Assembly: GCF_003185915.1 (NCBI RefSeq)
Contig: NZ_QHLZ01000003.1
Coordinates: 110,489 to 174,488 of the forward strand
Source: Arthrobacter psychrochitiniphilus
Lineage (GTDB): Bacteria > Actinomycetota > Actinomycetes > Actinomycetales > Micrococcaceae
Length of the DNA stretch: 64,000 nt
Direction: 5' to 3'
Shown here: piece by piece, positions 53,619-62,727 of the stretch
Position numbering within the stretch: the first letter of the stretch is position 1
How the letters are laid out: every line of letters begins with the position of its first letter
Translations under genes and position numbers: made by a program
Notes under the pieces: model-generated
What the model saw: only the letters and a program-made list of their open reading frames with translations
What the model was told of the DNA's origin: nothing
The model's database searches: none

Positions 53619-54221
53619 ATGACGAAACGTTCGCCCCTGGCACTTGCCGTGCTTGCCCTGTTGATGGAAATGCCCATGCACCCATACCGCATGCAGCAAC
53701 TCATCACCTTGCGTGGCAAGGACAAGGTTGTTAACGTCAGCCAACGCGCCAGCCTTTACAGCACCATTGAACGGCTCACCCGCGACGGTCTGATCCGGGT
53801 CGCCGAGGTGGAGCGTGATGGCTCCCGCCCCGAACGCTCCGTCTATGAAATATCCGACGCCGGACGCGCCACCGCCCGTAACTGGCTCACGGACATGCTC
53901 TCCGTGCCTAAGCGCGGCTTTCCGGAATTCCATGCGGCGCTGGCTCATGCACCGGTGCTAAAGCCCGAGGAACTCGCCGGGCTGTTGCGCATTCGCCGGG
54001 ACGCCGTCGCCGTCGAGGCATCCGAACTCCAAGCAGAGCTGAGCGCCGTCTCAGCCTTCCTGCCCCGTGTGGTCCTGCTGGATGCCGAGCTCATTGTCCG
54101 CACCCGCGCCACGGAACTTCACTTCCTTGAGGACGTCCTGAGCAGCCTGGATTTGGGCACCATGAGCTGGAGCCGGGAATCCCTGGCCGCACTCTCGCAT
54201 GCCAACGAACACAGCCTGTAA
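53619..54221 (+). CDS. PadR-family transcriptional regulator
   Basis: A 200-residue PadR-type repressor: N-terminal winged helix (TKRSPLALAVLALLMEMPMHPYRMQQLI, then ASLYSTIERLTRDGLI and RPERSVYEISDAGRA) and a C-terminal helical dimerisation region. ATG 53619 is chosen because TAAGAT lies 7 nt upstream; ATG 53613 is an alternative in the same frame. The next gene, 72 bp downstream, is a DHA2-type drug exporter, so the protein probably represses an efflux operon in response to a toxic compound. A 9-bp inverted repeat covers its start. Confidence 0.92.
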   Translation: MTKRSPLALAVLALLMEMPMHPYRMQQLITLRGKDKVVNVSQRASLYSTIERLTRDGLIRVAEVERDGSRPERSVYEISDAGRATARNWLTDMLSVPKRGFPEFHAALAHAPVLKPEELAGLLRIRRDAVAVEASELQAELSAVSAFLPRVVLLDAELIVRTRATELHFLEDVLSSLDLGTMSWSRESLAALSHANEHSL

Positions 54222-54293
54222 CCACCCAGCCGTTAACCCAGCCGTCAACCCGGCGCCGTCACACTTTGCACCACGCACCAGAAGGAAACACTT

Positions 54294-55760
54294 ATGAAAT
54301 CCGCGGCTCCTCCCATCGGCAAGGCGCGTACCATCGCCCTAGTCTCACTCTTCATGGCATCGTTCATGGAACTCCTTGACGCCACCATTGTCAACGTTGC
54401 ACTGCCGGACATTGAGCGCGCCCTGGGCGCCCAAAATTCCGAGCTGCAGTGGATGGTTGCCTCCTACACACTGGCCCTGGCCATCGGCCTGATCACGGGC
54501 TCGCGCTTGGGTGACATTTACGGGCGCAAGAAGATCTTCATCATTGGTCTGGTTGCGTTCACTGTGGCCTCCGTGCTGTGCGGGGCCGCCATGAACCCGG
54601 AGATGCTCATCGCCTCCCGGGCGCTGCAGGGATTCGCCTCGGCGGCCATGATTCCTCAGGTGCTCTCCAGCCTGCAGGTCATGTACAAACCTTCGGAGCG
54701 TGCAGGGGCCATGGCAGGATTTTCTGCCCTTGCCGGTGTAGCCGCCGTATCGGGTCCCATCCTCGGAGCCATCCTGACCGACGCCAACCTCTTTGGCTGG
54801 GGCTGGCGCACCATCTTCTTCGTGAACATCCCCGTGGGCATCTTCGCTGTCATTTGTGCAATCAAGTTCGTCCCCGAGTCAAAGGCGCCCGTGCGGCACA
54901 AACTCGACCTGTCCGGCGTCGTAATTTTGGCGGTGGGCATGCTGGCCATTCTCTATCCCCTGACCATGGGGCGCGAGGAGGGGTGGCCGCTGTGGACGTT
55001 CCTGATGATGGTGTTTGGCGTGCTGGTACTGGCCGGCTTTGTGCTGCTGCAGCGCCGTGAGGAAAAGCGTGGGGGAGAGCCGCTGGTGGCCGTCTCACTG
55101 TTCAAGAGCCGGCCGTTCGCCGCTGGCATCGCCATGATGTTCTTGTTCTTCATCCCCATGAACGGCTTCTTCCTGATCCAAACCCTCTTCCTGCAGCTGG
55201 GTCTTGAATACCCCATTTTGAAAGCCGGGCTCACCATGATCCCGTTCTCCGTCATGGTTCCAGTGTTGGCCGGAATTTCCGCGGCCATTCTCGCCAAGAA
55301 GATTGGCCGAGTGGTGCTGCAGCTGGGTCCGCTGGTAGTGGCCATCGGCTTTGTGGTGCTCATCTTCACCGTCCAGTCCGTGGGCGGAACCGTCACACCC
55401 TGGCACCTCATTGCCGGCCTTGCTCTCAGTGGCGCCGGATTCGGCATGGTGGTGGCGCCCGTGGGCATCTTCGTGCTCTCCGAGGTCCCCACCAAGTTTG
55501 CCGGCAGCGCCTCGGGCCTGTTCAACACCACCAGCCAGCTCGCTGGCGCCCTAGGTGTTGCCATCATCGGCACCATCTTCTTCGATGCGCTTGATGCCAG
55601 CTCGGCCCACAGCCAGTCGGGCGTCTTCATTGACGGCTTCACCTCCACCATGTGGATCATGGCCGGCGGCATGGTTCTTGCCGCCATTGCGGCGTCGTTC
55701 CTACCGCGGTGGGCCTCAGAGTCGGATGCTCTGGAAGAATCAACGCTGGTTGACGTCTAG
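54294..55760 (+). CDS. DHA2-family drug:H+ exporter (EmrB/QacA type)
   Basis: A 488-residue MFS protein with fourteen predicted helices, the DHA2 layout. FMELLDATIVNVALPDIERAL (motif D1), GSRLGDIYGRKKIFI (motif A) and GPILGAILTD (motif C, antiporter) are present. It should extrude hydrophobic drugs or disinfectants in exchange for protons. AGAAGGAAAC gives a good ribosome binding site. Its co-directional PadR neighbour is its likely regulator. Confidence 0.93.
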   Translation: MKSAAPPIGKARTIALVSLFMASFMELLDATIVNVALPDIERALGAQNSELQWMVASYTLALAIGLITGSRLGDIYGRKKIFIIGLVAFTVASVLCGAAMNPEMLIASRALQGFASAAMIPQVLSSLQVMYKPSERAGAMAGFSALAGVAAVSGPILGAILTDANLFGWGWRTIFFVNIPVGIFAVICAIKFVPESKAPVRHKLDLSGVVILAVGMLAILYPLTMGREEGWPLWTFLMMVFGVLVLAGFVLLQRREEKRGGEPLVAVSLFKSRPFAAGIAMMFLFFIPMNGFFLIQTLFLQLGLEYPILKAGLTMIPFSVMVPVLAGISAAILAKKIGRVVLQLGPLVVAIGFVVLIFTVQSVGGTVTPWHLIAGLALSGAGFGMVVAPVGIFVLSEVPTKFAGSASGLFNTTSQLAGALGVAIIGTIFFDALDASSAHSQSGVFIDGFTSTMWIMAGGMVLAAIAASFLPRWASESDALEESTLVDV

Positions 55761-55786
55761 TGAACGAGGCGGGGTCCCGGCTTGCG

Positions 55787-55818
55787 CTGGTGCTGGCGGA
55801 GCCTGGTGCTCGCGGAGC
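55787..55818 (+). repeat. Two 16-bp tandem units after the exporter gene
   Basis: CTGGTGCTGGCGGAGC (55787-55802) is followed by the same sequence with one change (55803-55818). They lie in the short gap before the MOSC gene. No function is apparent. Confidence 0.6.
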
Positions 55819-55848
55819 CTGGACTGCGGCTTTGTTAGGCAGTGGGCT

Positions 55849-55854
55849 TACGGT
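55849..55854 (+). promoter_or_regulatory. Candidate leaderless -10 (TACGGT) for MOSC gene
   Basis: TACGGT lies 6 nt before ATG 55861; the six intervening bases contain no Shine-Dalgarno. Confidence 0.5.
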
Positions 55855-55860
55855 TAATCC

Positions 55861-56529
55861 ATGACGTCACTGCCTCCCCGTACCGGGTCCCTGCTCGCCA
55901 TTTGCCGCGTCCACCAGCTGATCAGCACGAAGACCGGCTTTGGTGTGACAGCCATTGACAAACGTCCCGCAGAGGGGCCAATGAAGTTCAAGCGTTTTGG
56001 CGTCTTTGGCGATGCTGTGGGAGACACTGAACATCACGGTGGGCCTGACCAGGCTATTTACGCGTATTCGCAAGAAGATGCCGATTATTGGTGCGCTGAA
56101 CTGGGCAGGCCCATCCCGGCCGGGCTCTTTGGCGAAAATCTGCGCACCCGGGGAGTTGAAACCACGCAGGCCGTGATTGGCACGCGGTGGCGAATTGGCA
56201 CAGCACTGTTGGAGGTCACCAGTCCGCGTGTTCCTTGCGCAACGTTCGCCGAACACATGGGGGAGCCGCAGTGGGTCAAGAGGTTCACCCAGGCCGGGCT
56301 TATTGGCACATACCTGCGGGTGCTTGACCACGGAAAAGCGCAGGCTGGGGATGAGATTGTGCTTGAGCATGTCCCCTCCCACGGCATCACAGTGGGCAAG
56401 TTCTTTAGCAACCCCACCGCCCAGGACGTCCGGACCCTGCAGGAGTTGGAAGCACTTGGTGAGCTCACACTCTCCCAGCACTTCTATGCCCGGTTCCCTA
56501 AGATTCTGGCCGCCGGGGCCGTTGGCTGA
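55861..56529 (+). CDS. MOSC domain-containing protein (YiiM-like)
   Basis: A 222-residue MOSC-domain protein. TGFGVTAIDKRPAEGP and HHGGPDQAIYAYSQEDADYW at the front, GLFGENLRTRG, and the conserved cysteine in SPRVPCATF are family marks. Related YiiM proteins use molybdenum cofactor to reduce N-hydroxylated bases and detoxify them; that cysteine would bind the cofactor. No molybdopterin synthesis genes are nearby. It is probably leaderless (TACGGT 6 nt upstream). Confidence 0.9.
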   Translation: MTSLPPRTGSLLAICRVHQLISTKTGFGVTAIDKRPAEGPMKFKRFGVFGDAVGDTEHHGGPDQAIYAYSQEDADYWCAELGRPIPAGLFGENLRTRGVETTQAVIGTRWRIGTALLEVTSPRVPCATFAEHMGEPQWVKRFTQAGLIGTYLRVLDHGKAQAGDEIVLEHVPSHGITVGKFFSNPTAQDVRTLQELEALGELTLSQHFYARFPKILAAGAVG

Positions 56530-56926
56530 CTGGCGTTAACGTATGCGCTTCCGCAGAGTCTGTAAGGGCCAGGGAACTGCGTGTGCTGAACCTCACGGGG
56601 GCTTCTGGGCGTTTAGACTACCCTGGCGCCAGGGTATGCCCTACAATTTAAACATCCCCCACTCCGGTATCTCCTTTTATTTTCTGCCCAATTTTTGAGG
56701 CAGGAGCCTGAAGTGTATGGGGCCCGCAAGTTTTTGAGCGGGCAAGTAGTGTTCATAGGGGATTGCCGGCAAAGAAACGTCAAACAGTGCTGATTTTTAG
56801 CATTGGCGGCCGTACCTACGGCGTGCATTTGGCGCGAGATCCTGCCCGGGATGCCCTGTAGTGGCTGGATTTCTTCTAGTGCGGCGTTCCTCGCCGCTCG
56901 GCCCTATGAATGAGGACTTCTTGACT
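56530..56926 (+). other. Long leader/promoter region of the DEAD-box helicase gene
   Basis: The 397 bp hold no gene I can support. A perfect 18-bp palindrome, TACCCTGGCGCCAGGGTA (56619-56636), is followed by TACAAT (56642-56647), a good -10. Transcription from there would give a leader of roughly 270 nt. Long structured leaders are known for cold-induced helicase and csp mRNAs in other bacteria, so thermal or autogenous control is possible. Confidence 0.5.
56619..56636. promoter_or_regulatory. Perfect 18-bp palindrome upstream of DEAD-box gene
   Basis: TACCCTGGCGCCAGGGTA reads the same on both strands with no spacer. It ends 5 bp before TACAAT, where a -35 region would be, so it may be an operator; it could also terminate the MOSC transcript, though it lacks a T-tract. 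Confidence 0.5.
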
Positions 56927-58873
56927 ATGCCCGAAAATTTGACTGAAACTTCCCCCGCCGTGGAGGAAGAAAATGAAATTACTTTCGCCGATATGGGCAT
57001 TGACGGCCGCGTGCTGGCTGCCCTAAGCGATGTTGGCTACGAGAAGCCTTCCCCCATCCAGGCAGCAACCATCCCGCTGCTGCTCGAAGGCCGCGACGTT
57101 GTAGGCCTGGCTCAGACCGGTACCGGTAAGACGGCAGCATTCGCCGTTCCCGCCCTGTCCCGCATGGCCGAGCTGATGGACCTCAACGGACCCACCAAGG
57201 ACACCCAGATTCTGGTGCTGGCTCCGACCCGTGAATTGGCCCTGCAGGTTGCAGAGGCCTTCACCTCCTACGCCAAGCACATGGACAACTTCTCAGTTCT
57301 CCCCGTTTACGGTGGCTCAGCTTACGGCCCCCAGCTCGCTGGCCTGCGCCGCGGTGCACAGGTTGTTGTTGGTACCCCGGGCCGCGTCATCGACCACCTC
57401 TCCAAGGGCTCCTTGGACCTGTCCAGGCTGCAGTACTTGGTTCTGGATGAAGCCGACGAAATGCTCCGCATGGGCTTCGCCGAGGACGTCGAGAAGATCC
57501 TGGCCGAGACCCCGAAGGAGAAGCAGGTTGCCCTCTTCTCCGCCACCATGCCCGGTGCGATCCGCCGTATCTCCAAGCAGTACCTGAATAACCCGGCCGA
57601 GGTCACGGTCAAGTCCAAGACCACCACTGGCGCCAACACCCGCCAGCGCTACCTGCAGGTCATGGGCCCGCACAAGCTTGACGCGCTAACCCGCGTGCTC
57701 GAGGTTGAAGAGTTCGAAGGCGTCATCGCGTTTGTGCGCACCAAGATGGCCACCGAAGACCTGGCTGACAAGCTCAAGGCACGCGGCTTCCAGGCTGCCG
57801 CCATCAACGGTGACATCCCCCAGCAGCAGCGTGAGCGCACCATCGAAGCCCTCCGCAGCGGAAAAATCGACATCCTGGTAGCTACCGACGTTGCGGCCCG
57901 TGGCCTTGACGTTGAGCGCATCACGCACGTCATCAACTACGACATCCCGCACGACACCGAGTCCTACGTGCACCGCATTGGCCGTACGGGCCGTGCAGGC
58001 CGTTCAGGTGACGCGATTCTGTTCATGACCCCGCGCGAGAAGTACCTGCTGCGCGCCATCGAAAAGGCTACCCGCCAGCCCGTGGACCAGATGCACCTGC
58101 CGTCCGCGGAAACCATCAACTCCCTGCGTTTGGGCAAGTTCGCTGAGAAGATCACCGAGACTCTGGCCAGCCAAGACGTTGCCAAGTTCCGCGACTTGAT
58201 TGCCTCCTACGAGCAGGAGCATGACGTTCCGGCCTCAGAGATTGCCGCTGCCTTGGCCGTCCTGGCTCAGGGAAACCAGCCGTTGCTCGTCAACGATCTG
58301 CCGGCAGCCCCGGAATACCAGAAGAAGGACCGCTCCAAGGACGGGTTCGGCTCACGTGGCCCCACCCGCACCCTGACCGAGGGCAACGCCACCTACCGCA
58401 TCTCGGTAGGCCGCCGCCAGCGCGTCATGCCCGGATCCATTGTTGGCGCCATTGCCAACGAAGGTGGCCTCTCCTCCTCACAGATCGGTGGCATTGACAT
58501 CCGCTCCGATCACACCTTGGTTGAACTGCCTGCAGACCTGTCCAAGGATCAGTGGAAGGCACTGAGCCGCACCCGCATCAGCGGCGAGCTCATCAACCTC
58601 GAACTGGACAACGGCCGCCGCCCCTCCGGCGGAGGCGCCGGAGCCCCGTACAAGGCTCGTGAAGAGCGCACCGATCGCGGCCAGGGCGGTTTCAAGAAGA
58701 AGTTCGACGGCGACCGTGGCGGCTTCCGTGGTGCCGATCGCGGAGCGGACCGTGGCAACGACCGCGGCTTCAGCTCGGATCGTGGCGGCCAGGGCCACAC
58801 GGGCCACGGTGGCGGCGACCGCCGTCCCCGCCACGAAGGTGGACAGAGCTTCAACAGCAAGGGCAAGTGGTAA
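56927..58873 (+). CDS. deaD: DEAD-box ATP-dependent RNA helicase, DeaD/CsdA type
   Basis: A roughly 648-residue RNA helicase. Q motif FADMGIDGRVLAALSDVGYEKPSPIQ, motif I AQTGTGKT, Ia PTRELALQ, motif II DEADE, motif III SAT, motif VI HRIGRTGRAGRSG. After the core comes a dimerisation region, then the DbpA-like RNA-binding domain (YRISVGRRQRVMPGSIVGAIANEGGLSSSQIGGIDI) and a glycine/arginine/aspartate-rich tail with RGxDRG repeats. It unwinds RNA in ribosome assembly and mRNA decay, especially in the cold. ATG 56927 is chosen (GAGG 11 nt upstream); ATG 56906 is an in-frame alternative. Confidence 0.95.
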   Translation: MPENLTETSPAVEEENEITFADMGIDGRVLAALSDVGYEKPSPIQAATIPLLLEGRDVVGLAQTGTGKTAAFAVPALSRMAELMDLNGPTKDTQILVLAPTRELALQVAEAFTSYAKHMDNFSVLPVYGGSAYGPQLAGLRRGAQVVVGTPGRVIDHLSKGSLDLSRLQYLVLDEADEMLRMGFAEDVEKILAETPKEKQVALFSATMPGAIRRISKQYLNNPAEVTVKSKTTTGANTRQRYLQVMGPHKLDALTRVLEVEEFEGVIAFVRTKMATEDLADKLKARGFQAAAINGDIPQQQRERTIEALRSGKIDILVATDVAARGLDVERITHVINYDIPHDTESYVHRIGRTGRAGRSGDAILFMTPREKYLLRAIEKATRQPVDQMHLPSAETINSLRLGKFAEKITETLASQDVAKFRDLIASYEQEHDVPASEIAAALAVLAQGNQPLLVNDLPAAPEYQKKDRSKDGFGSRGPTRTLTEGNATYRISVGRRQRVMPGSIVGAIANEGGLSSSQIGGIDIRSDHTLVELPADLSKDQWKALSRTRISGELINLELDNGRRPSGGGAGAPYKAREERTDRGQGGFKKKFDGDRGGFRGADRGADRGNDRGFSSDRGGQGHTGHGGGDRRPRHEGGQSFNSKGKW

Positions 58874-58897
58874 CAACCACGCTCTAAGGCACTAAAT

Positions 58898-58934
58898 AAG
58901 GCCGGTCACCCTCAGGGGTGGCCGGCCTTTTTGG
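58898..58934 (+). terminator. Terminator after deaD
   Basis: AAGGCCGGTCACC pairs with GGTGGCCGGCCTT (one G-T pair) around a CTCAGG loop, followed by TTTT. Confidence 0.88.
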
Positions 58935-59099
58935 TGTGTAGATGCCGGAAAGTTCACTCATGTGACGCAACTCATTTCGCTTCCATGATTGGCCTCTTTG
59001 GCCTTGAATTCTAGGGATTTTTTGCAGTCATGGTAGCGCCTTGCAGGGGCGAAAGAGCCCCTGTTTCACTCGTAGGGACCCCCTGAGGCAAGTGCCGAT

Positions 59100-59127
59100 T
59101 TCACATCTCCGGAAAGCACTGGTAAAG
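59100..59127 (+). promoter_or_regulatory. Candidate promoter for tRNA-Thr
   Basis: TTCACA (59100-59105), a 16-nt spacer and TAAAGT (59122-59127) end 12 nt before the tRNA. Confidence 0.45.
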
Positions 59128-59139
59128 TATTTTCTCGTT

Positions 59140-59211
59140 GCCCCCCTAGCTCAGTGGTAGAGCGCGTTCTTGGTAAGAACGAGGTCACCGGATCGATTCC
59201 GGTGGGGGGCT
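59140..59211 (+). tRNA. tRNA-Thr (GGT)
   Basis: A 72-nt tRNA: acceptor GCCCCCC with GGGGGGC, D arm AGCTCAGTGGTAGAGC, anticodon stem-loop CGTTC-TTGGTAA-GAACG with anticodon GGT, T arm CCGGATCGATTCCGG. CCA is not encoded. Confidence 0.96.
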
Positions 59212-59275
59212 CGCAAATGAGAAAGCTCGTGTCGAGACGGTTTTGTCCGGGGCGGCACGGGCTATTCTTATTTGG

Positions 59276-59352
59276 GGCGGCATAGCTCAGTTGGTTAGAG
59301 CGCACGACTCATAATCGTGAGGTCCCGAGATCGAGTCTCGGTGCCGCTACCA
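59276..59352 (+). tRNA. tRNA-Met (CAT, elongator)
   Basis: A 77-nt tRNA with encoded CCA. Acceptor GGCGGCA pairs with TGCCGCT (first pair G-T); anticodon loop CTCATAA gives CAT; T arm CCGAGATCGAGTCTCGG. Paired first acceptor position and lack of three G-C pairs in the anticodon stem favour the elongator type. A terminator follows. Confidence 0.95.
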
Positions 59353-59356
59353 AATA

Positions 59357-59402
59357 AAACCCGCAGTTTCAGGCTAGTTCAGCCCGAAGCTGCGGGTTTT
59401 TT
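59357..59402 (+). terminator. Terminator after tRNA-Met
   Basis: AAACCCGCAG pairs with CTGCGGGTTT, followed by TTTT. Confidence 0.88.
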
Positions 59403-59504
59403 GCTGCACCCAGTCCAAGTGCAGCGAAAGCTGCATGGGTCACTATCCCCTGCTGCGTGGAGTAGGCTGCCACCAGCAGTCCAGGCACGAGTGAAGGAGA
59501 AATC

Positions 59505-60167
59505 ATGGTGAAGGTTCTAATTATTGGCGGGCACGGGAAAGTTGCGCTATTGCTAGCCCCGTTATTGAAGGAAGCTGGCGTGGAGGTTACTTCGGTGATT
59601 CGCAACCCCGCTCACATTGATGAGGTAGCGCAGGGCGGGGCAACCCCCGTCCTAGCCGACCTCGTCACCTCCTCGGTGGAGGAACTGAGTGAGCTCTTCA
59701 CCGGATATGACGCCGTGATCTGGGCTGCCGGGGCTGGCGGAGGCACTACTGAACGTACCTACGCAGTGGACCGAGACGCCGCCATTGCCTCTATAGATGC
59801 GGCTGAGGCCGCCAACGTCCCACGGTTCCTCATGGTCTCTTACCTTGGTGCCGGGCCGGATCACGGCGTGCCGGCGGAGAACAGCTTCTACGCGTACGCG
59901 CAAGCCAAGGCGGCCGCCGACGCGCACCTGAGGGCCAGCAACCTCGGCTGGACCATTTTCGCGCCCGGAACCCTCACCCTGGATGCGCCCACGGGATTGA
60001 TCGATCCCACACCGGCGGCACGTCGCGCACCGGGAAGCTCCAGCGGGACCTCCCGCGCCAATACGGCATTGGTGGTGGCAGCAGCACTGCAGGACGCAGA
60101 AACCATCCTGCGCACCATCGAATTCAGTGACGGCCAAGTGCCCATAGCGCGGGCAATAGCCCCGTAA
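59505..60167 (+). CDS. NAD(P)-binding atypical SDR (NmrA/YwnB-like)
   Basis: A 220-residue Rossmann-fold protein of the atypical SDR group. VLIIGGHGKVALLLAPLLKEAG is the cofactor motif, followed by SVIRNPAH, the ADLVTSSVEEL and DAVIWAAGAGG segments, and a YAQAK motif with the catalytic tyrosine and lysine. Relatives act as NAD(P)-dependent epimerase/reductase-like proteins or redox sensors; the substrate is unknown. GAAGGAGAAATC precedes the ATG. The next gene follows after 10 bp. Confidence 0.9.
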   Translation: MVKVLIIGGHGKVALLLAPLLKEAGVEVTSVIRNPAHIDEVAQGGATPVLADLVTSSVEELSELFTGYDAVIWAAGAGGGTTERTYAVDRDAAIASIDAAEAANVPRFLMVSYLGAGPDHGVPAENSFYAYAQAKAAADAHLRASNLGWTIFAPGTLTLDAPTGLIDPTPAARRAPGSSSGTSRANTALVVAAALQDAETILRTIEFSDGQVPIARAIAP

Positions 60168-60177
60168 AGTAACTGGT

Positions 60178-61752
60178 GTGGAACAGCTAATACTGATCGT
60201 CGGGCTCCTTTTTGCCACAGTCGTTGCCGTGGGCTTGGGGGACCGGCTCAAACTGCCTTATCCGGTGCTGATGATGATCATGGCCGGAGCGCTGACTTTC
60301 ATCCCGGGGTTCCCCGACCTGCGGATTGAGCCGGAGTTGATCCTGCCGATTTTCCTTCCACCGCTGCTCTTTGCCACAGCCCAAAAGAGTTCCTGGGCGG
60401 TGTTCCGGATCCGTTGGCGGACCATCTTCTTGTTGGCGGTGGCACTGGTAGTAGTCACCACTGCCGCGGTGGCTGGCGCGGCGTGGCTACTCATCCCCAG
60501 CATCGGCATTCCCGCCGCCATTGCACTTGGTGCCATGTGTGCCCCGCCGGATCCTGTGGCCGTGGAATCCATTGCCGGGCGGGTCCACATGCCGCGCCGG
60601 CTCATCACGGTGCTGCAAAGCGAGGGGCTGTTCAACGATGCCGCCGCCATCGTGATCTTTCAGACGGCAGTGGCCAGTGCCACAGACGGGCAGCCGTTTG
60701 GGCTGGGTGTGGTGGGCCGCTTCCTGCTAGGCGCTGTCATTGCCATTGTGGTGGGCATGCTCATGGGCTGGTTGACGCGTGTCATCAGTAGGCTCATCAG
60801 CTCGTCCGTGGCCCGCAGTGCGGTGACGCTGGTGGTGCCCTTCGCGGCCTACATCCTGGCCGAGGAGGTACACGCCTCAGGTGTCATAGCCGTCGTCGTC
60901 ACTGCCCTGGAAATCAAGCGCCATGCCCGGGCCGAGGACGCCACCGAACGCATCACCCGGGCAGCGTTCTGGGATGTGGTGGAACTGCTGGTGACGGGTC
61001 TGGCGTTTGGGCTGGTGGGGCTGGAAGTACGCGAAGTCATCAAGGTTGAAGGCCAGGCCATCTGGGGCATGCTTCCCCTAGCCATCGGGATCAGCCTTTT
61101 GACCATTCTGATTCGCTTCTCTTGGTTTGCGCTGCTGGCCCTGCTCTCCAGGAAGAACGAGGGTGACCTGCCGCCAACCAGCCTCAAGGACGTCGTGATC
61201 CTCACTTGGTGCGGCATGCGCGGGCTGGCAACCCTGGCCCTGGCCCTTGCGCTGCCGGTGACGCTGCCCGGCGGAGCAGATTTCCCGGCCCGGCACGAGA
61301 TCATCGTCGTGGCGTGTGCCGTCCTGCTGACCACCCTGGTGCTGCCGGGCCTGACCCTTCCCGGGCTCATGCGCATGTTGAAGGCAACGGATGACGGCGC
61401 CGAGGAACGTGAGGCGGCCAAACTCCTGGCCCTGCGCGCCCAGGAAGCAGCTGTGGCGGCCTTGCGTGACCACGAGCTAATCCGTTCCCTCCCACCCGAG
61501 AAAGTGGCTGTGGTGAAGGAAAAGATGAGACGGCTGCACGCGGAACTTCTTGATGGCTCTCTCAAGGATGAAAGCATGCAGGAGCGCCGCCGTCGTGGCC
61601 GGGAACTTGCCATCACCGTCCAAACAATTGCCCTAGACGCTGCCCGCACGGAAGTGCTCAACGCCCGCAACGAAAGCGACGCCGATCCGGAGGTTGTGGA
61701 CAGGGTGCTGCGGCAGTTGGATTTGCGCACCATGATCACCCCGGATAGCTGA
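60178..61752 (+). CDS. CPA1-family Na+(K+)/H+ antiporter
   Basis: A 524-residue antiporter with about twelve helices in the first 400 residues, and a soluble C-terminal helical tail (about 405-524). The ion-binding aspartates are in CAPPDPVAVESI and SEGLFNDAAAIV; the helix LTWCGMRGLATLALALALP also fits CPA1. It should export sodium or potassium in exchange for protons, for pH and salt balance. It begins with GTG 60178. TAAAGT (60165-60170), 7 nt upstream, overlaps the stop of the previous gene, so it may be transcribed both with that gene and on its own. Confidence 0.93.
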   Translation: MEQLILIVGLLFATVVAVGLGDRLKLPYPVLMMIMAGALTFIPGFPDLRIEPELILPIFLPPLLFATAQKSSWAVFRIRWRTIFLLAVALVVVTTAAVAGAAWLLIPSIGIPAAIALGAMCAPPDPVAVESIAGRVHMPRRLITVLQSEGLFNDAAAIVIFQTAVASATDGQPFGLGVVGRFLLGAVIAIVVGMLMGWLTRVISRLISSSVARSAVTLVVPFAAYILAEEVHASGVIAVVVTALEIKRHARAEDATERITRAAFWDVVELLVTGLAFGLVGLEVREVIKVEGQAIWGMLPLAIGISLLTILIRFSWFALLALLSRKNEGDLPPTSLKDVVILTWCGMRGLATLALALALPVTLPGGADFPARHEIIVVACAVLLTTLVLPGLTLPGLMRMLKATDDGAEEREAAKLLALRAQEAAVAALRDHELIRSLPPEKVAVVKEKMRRLHAELLDGSLKDESMQERRRRGRELAITVQTIALDAARTEVLNARNESDADPEVVDRVLRQLDLRTMITPDS

Positions 61753-61846
61753 GCGGCTGGTTGCTGGTGCATTCCGCCAGTGTTCTCCGCAAGGCTTTGT
61801 AGGGTGGCACACAGAATCGTTTGGCTTTGCGAGATACCCTAGAGGT

Positions 61847-62719
61847 ATGTCTAGCTCCGTTGGCAATGAAGCCGCTCCCGCACCTGTCCGCACTCGCAAC
61901 ATCCCCGCTGAGATCGCCCGTTCCTGGTTGCTCGTCCCAGCAACGCGCCCGGAAATCTTTGACGAGTCCGCTAACTCTCGCGCCGACGCCGTGGTACTGG
62001 ATATTGAGGATGCCGTTGACCCGAAGCTCAAGGACGGCGCCCGTAACGATGTGGTGAACTGGCTGCGTAACGGCGGCCGGGCATGGGTACGCATCAATGA
62101 TGTCCACTCCAAATTCTGGGCTGATGACGTCGCAGGCCTGCGCAACGTCCCCGGACTGCTGGGTGTCATGCTGGCTAAGACCGAGCATGCCGAGCAGGTC
62201 AAGGAAACCTACCACCGCCTCGACGGCAAGACCCGCGTGCTGGCACTGGTGGAGTCCGCCCTGGGCATCGAAGAAGCCAATAACATTGCCCGCGCCGAAG
62301 GCGCCTTCCGGCTGGCATTCGGTTCCGGCGACTTCCGCCGCGACACCGGCATGGCCGCAGACCGCGAAGCCATGGCTTACCCGCGCGCCAAGCTCGTGGT
62401 TGCCAGCCGTGTTGGCAATCTGCCCGGCCCCATTGACGGCCCCACCGTCGGTACCAGCCACCCGATCCTGCGCGAGCAGTCGGCCATCACCGTCTCCATG
62501 GGCATGACCGGCAAACTCTGCCTGGCCATCGATCAGACCACCATCATCAACGAAGTCATCAGCCCCACACCCACCGATGTTGCCTGGGCCACCGACTTCA
62601 TGAACGATTTCGAGGCCCGCGGCGGCGTCATTCGTGACGGCTCCGACCTCCCCCGCCTGGGCCGCGCCGAGAAGATCATGAAGCTGGCCATCGCATACGG
62701 CGTCCAGCCCGCAGTCTGA
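61847..62719 (+). CDS. HpcH/HpaI aldolase/citrate-lyase-beta-like protein
   Basis: A 290-residue TIM-barrel protein of the HpcH/HpaI (CitE-like) family. SWLLVPATRPEIFDESANSRADAVVLDIEDAVDP, RINDVHSKFW, LALVESALGIEEANNIA and LAFGSGDFRRDTGM are typical, with the metal-binding glutamate and aspartate in the last two. Relatives cleave or form CoA esters such as malyl-CoA or citramalyl-CoA, or act on 2-keto acids. No citrate-lyase partner genes are nearby, so it is a stand-alone CitE-like enzyme. TACCCT lies 6 nt before the ATG. Confidence 0.9.
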   Translation: MSSSVGNEAAPAPVRTRNIPAEIARSWLLVPATRPEIFDESANSRADAVVLDIEDAVDPKLKDGARNDVVNWLRNGGRAWVRINDVHSKFWADDVAGLRNVPGLLGVMLAKTEHAEQVKETYHRLDGKTRVLALVESALGIEEANNIARAEGAFRLAFGSGDFRRDTGMAADREAMAYPRAKLVVASRVGNLPGPIDGPTVGTSHPILREQSAITVSMGMTGKLCLAIDQTTIINEVISPTPTDVAWATDFMNDFEARGGVIRDGSDLPRLGRAEKIMKLAIAYGVQPAV

Positions 62720-62727
62720 CACCGCCG

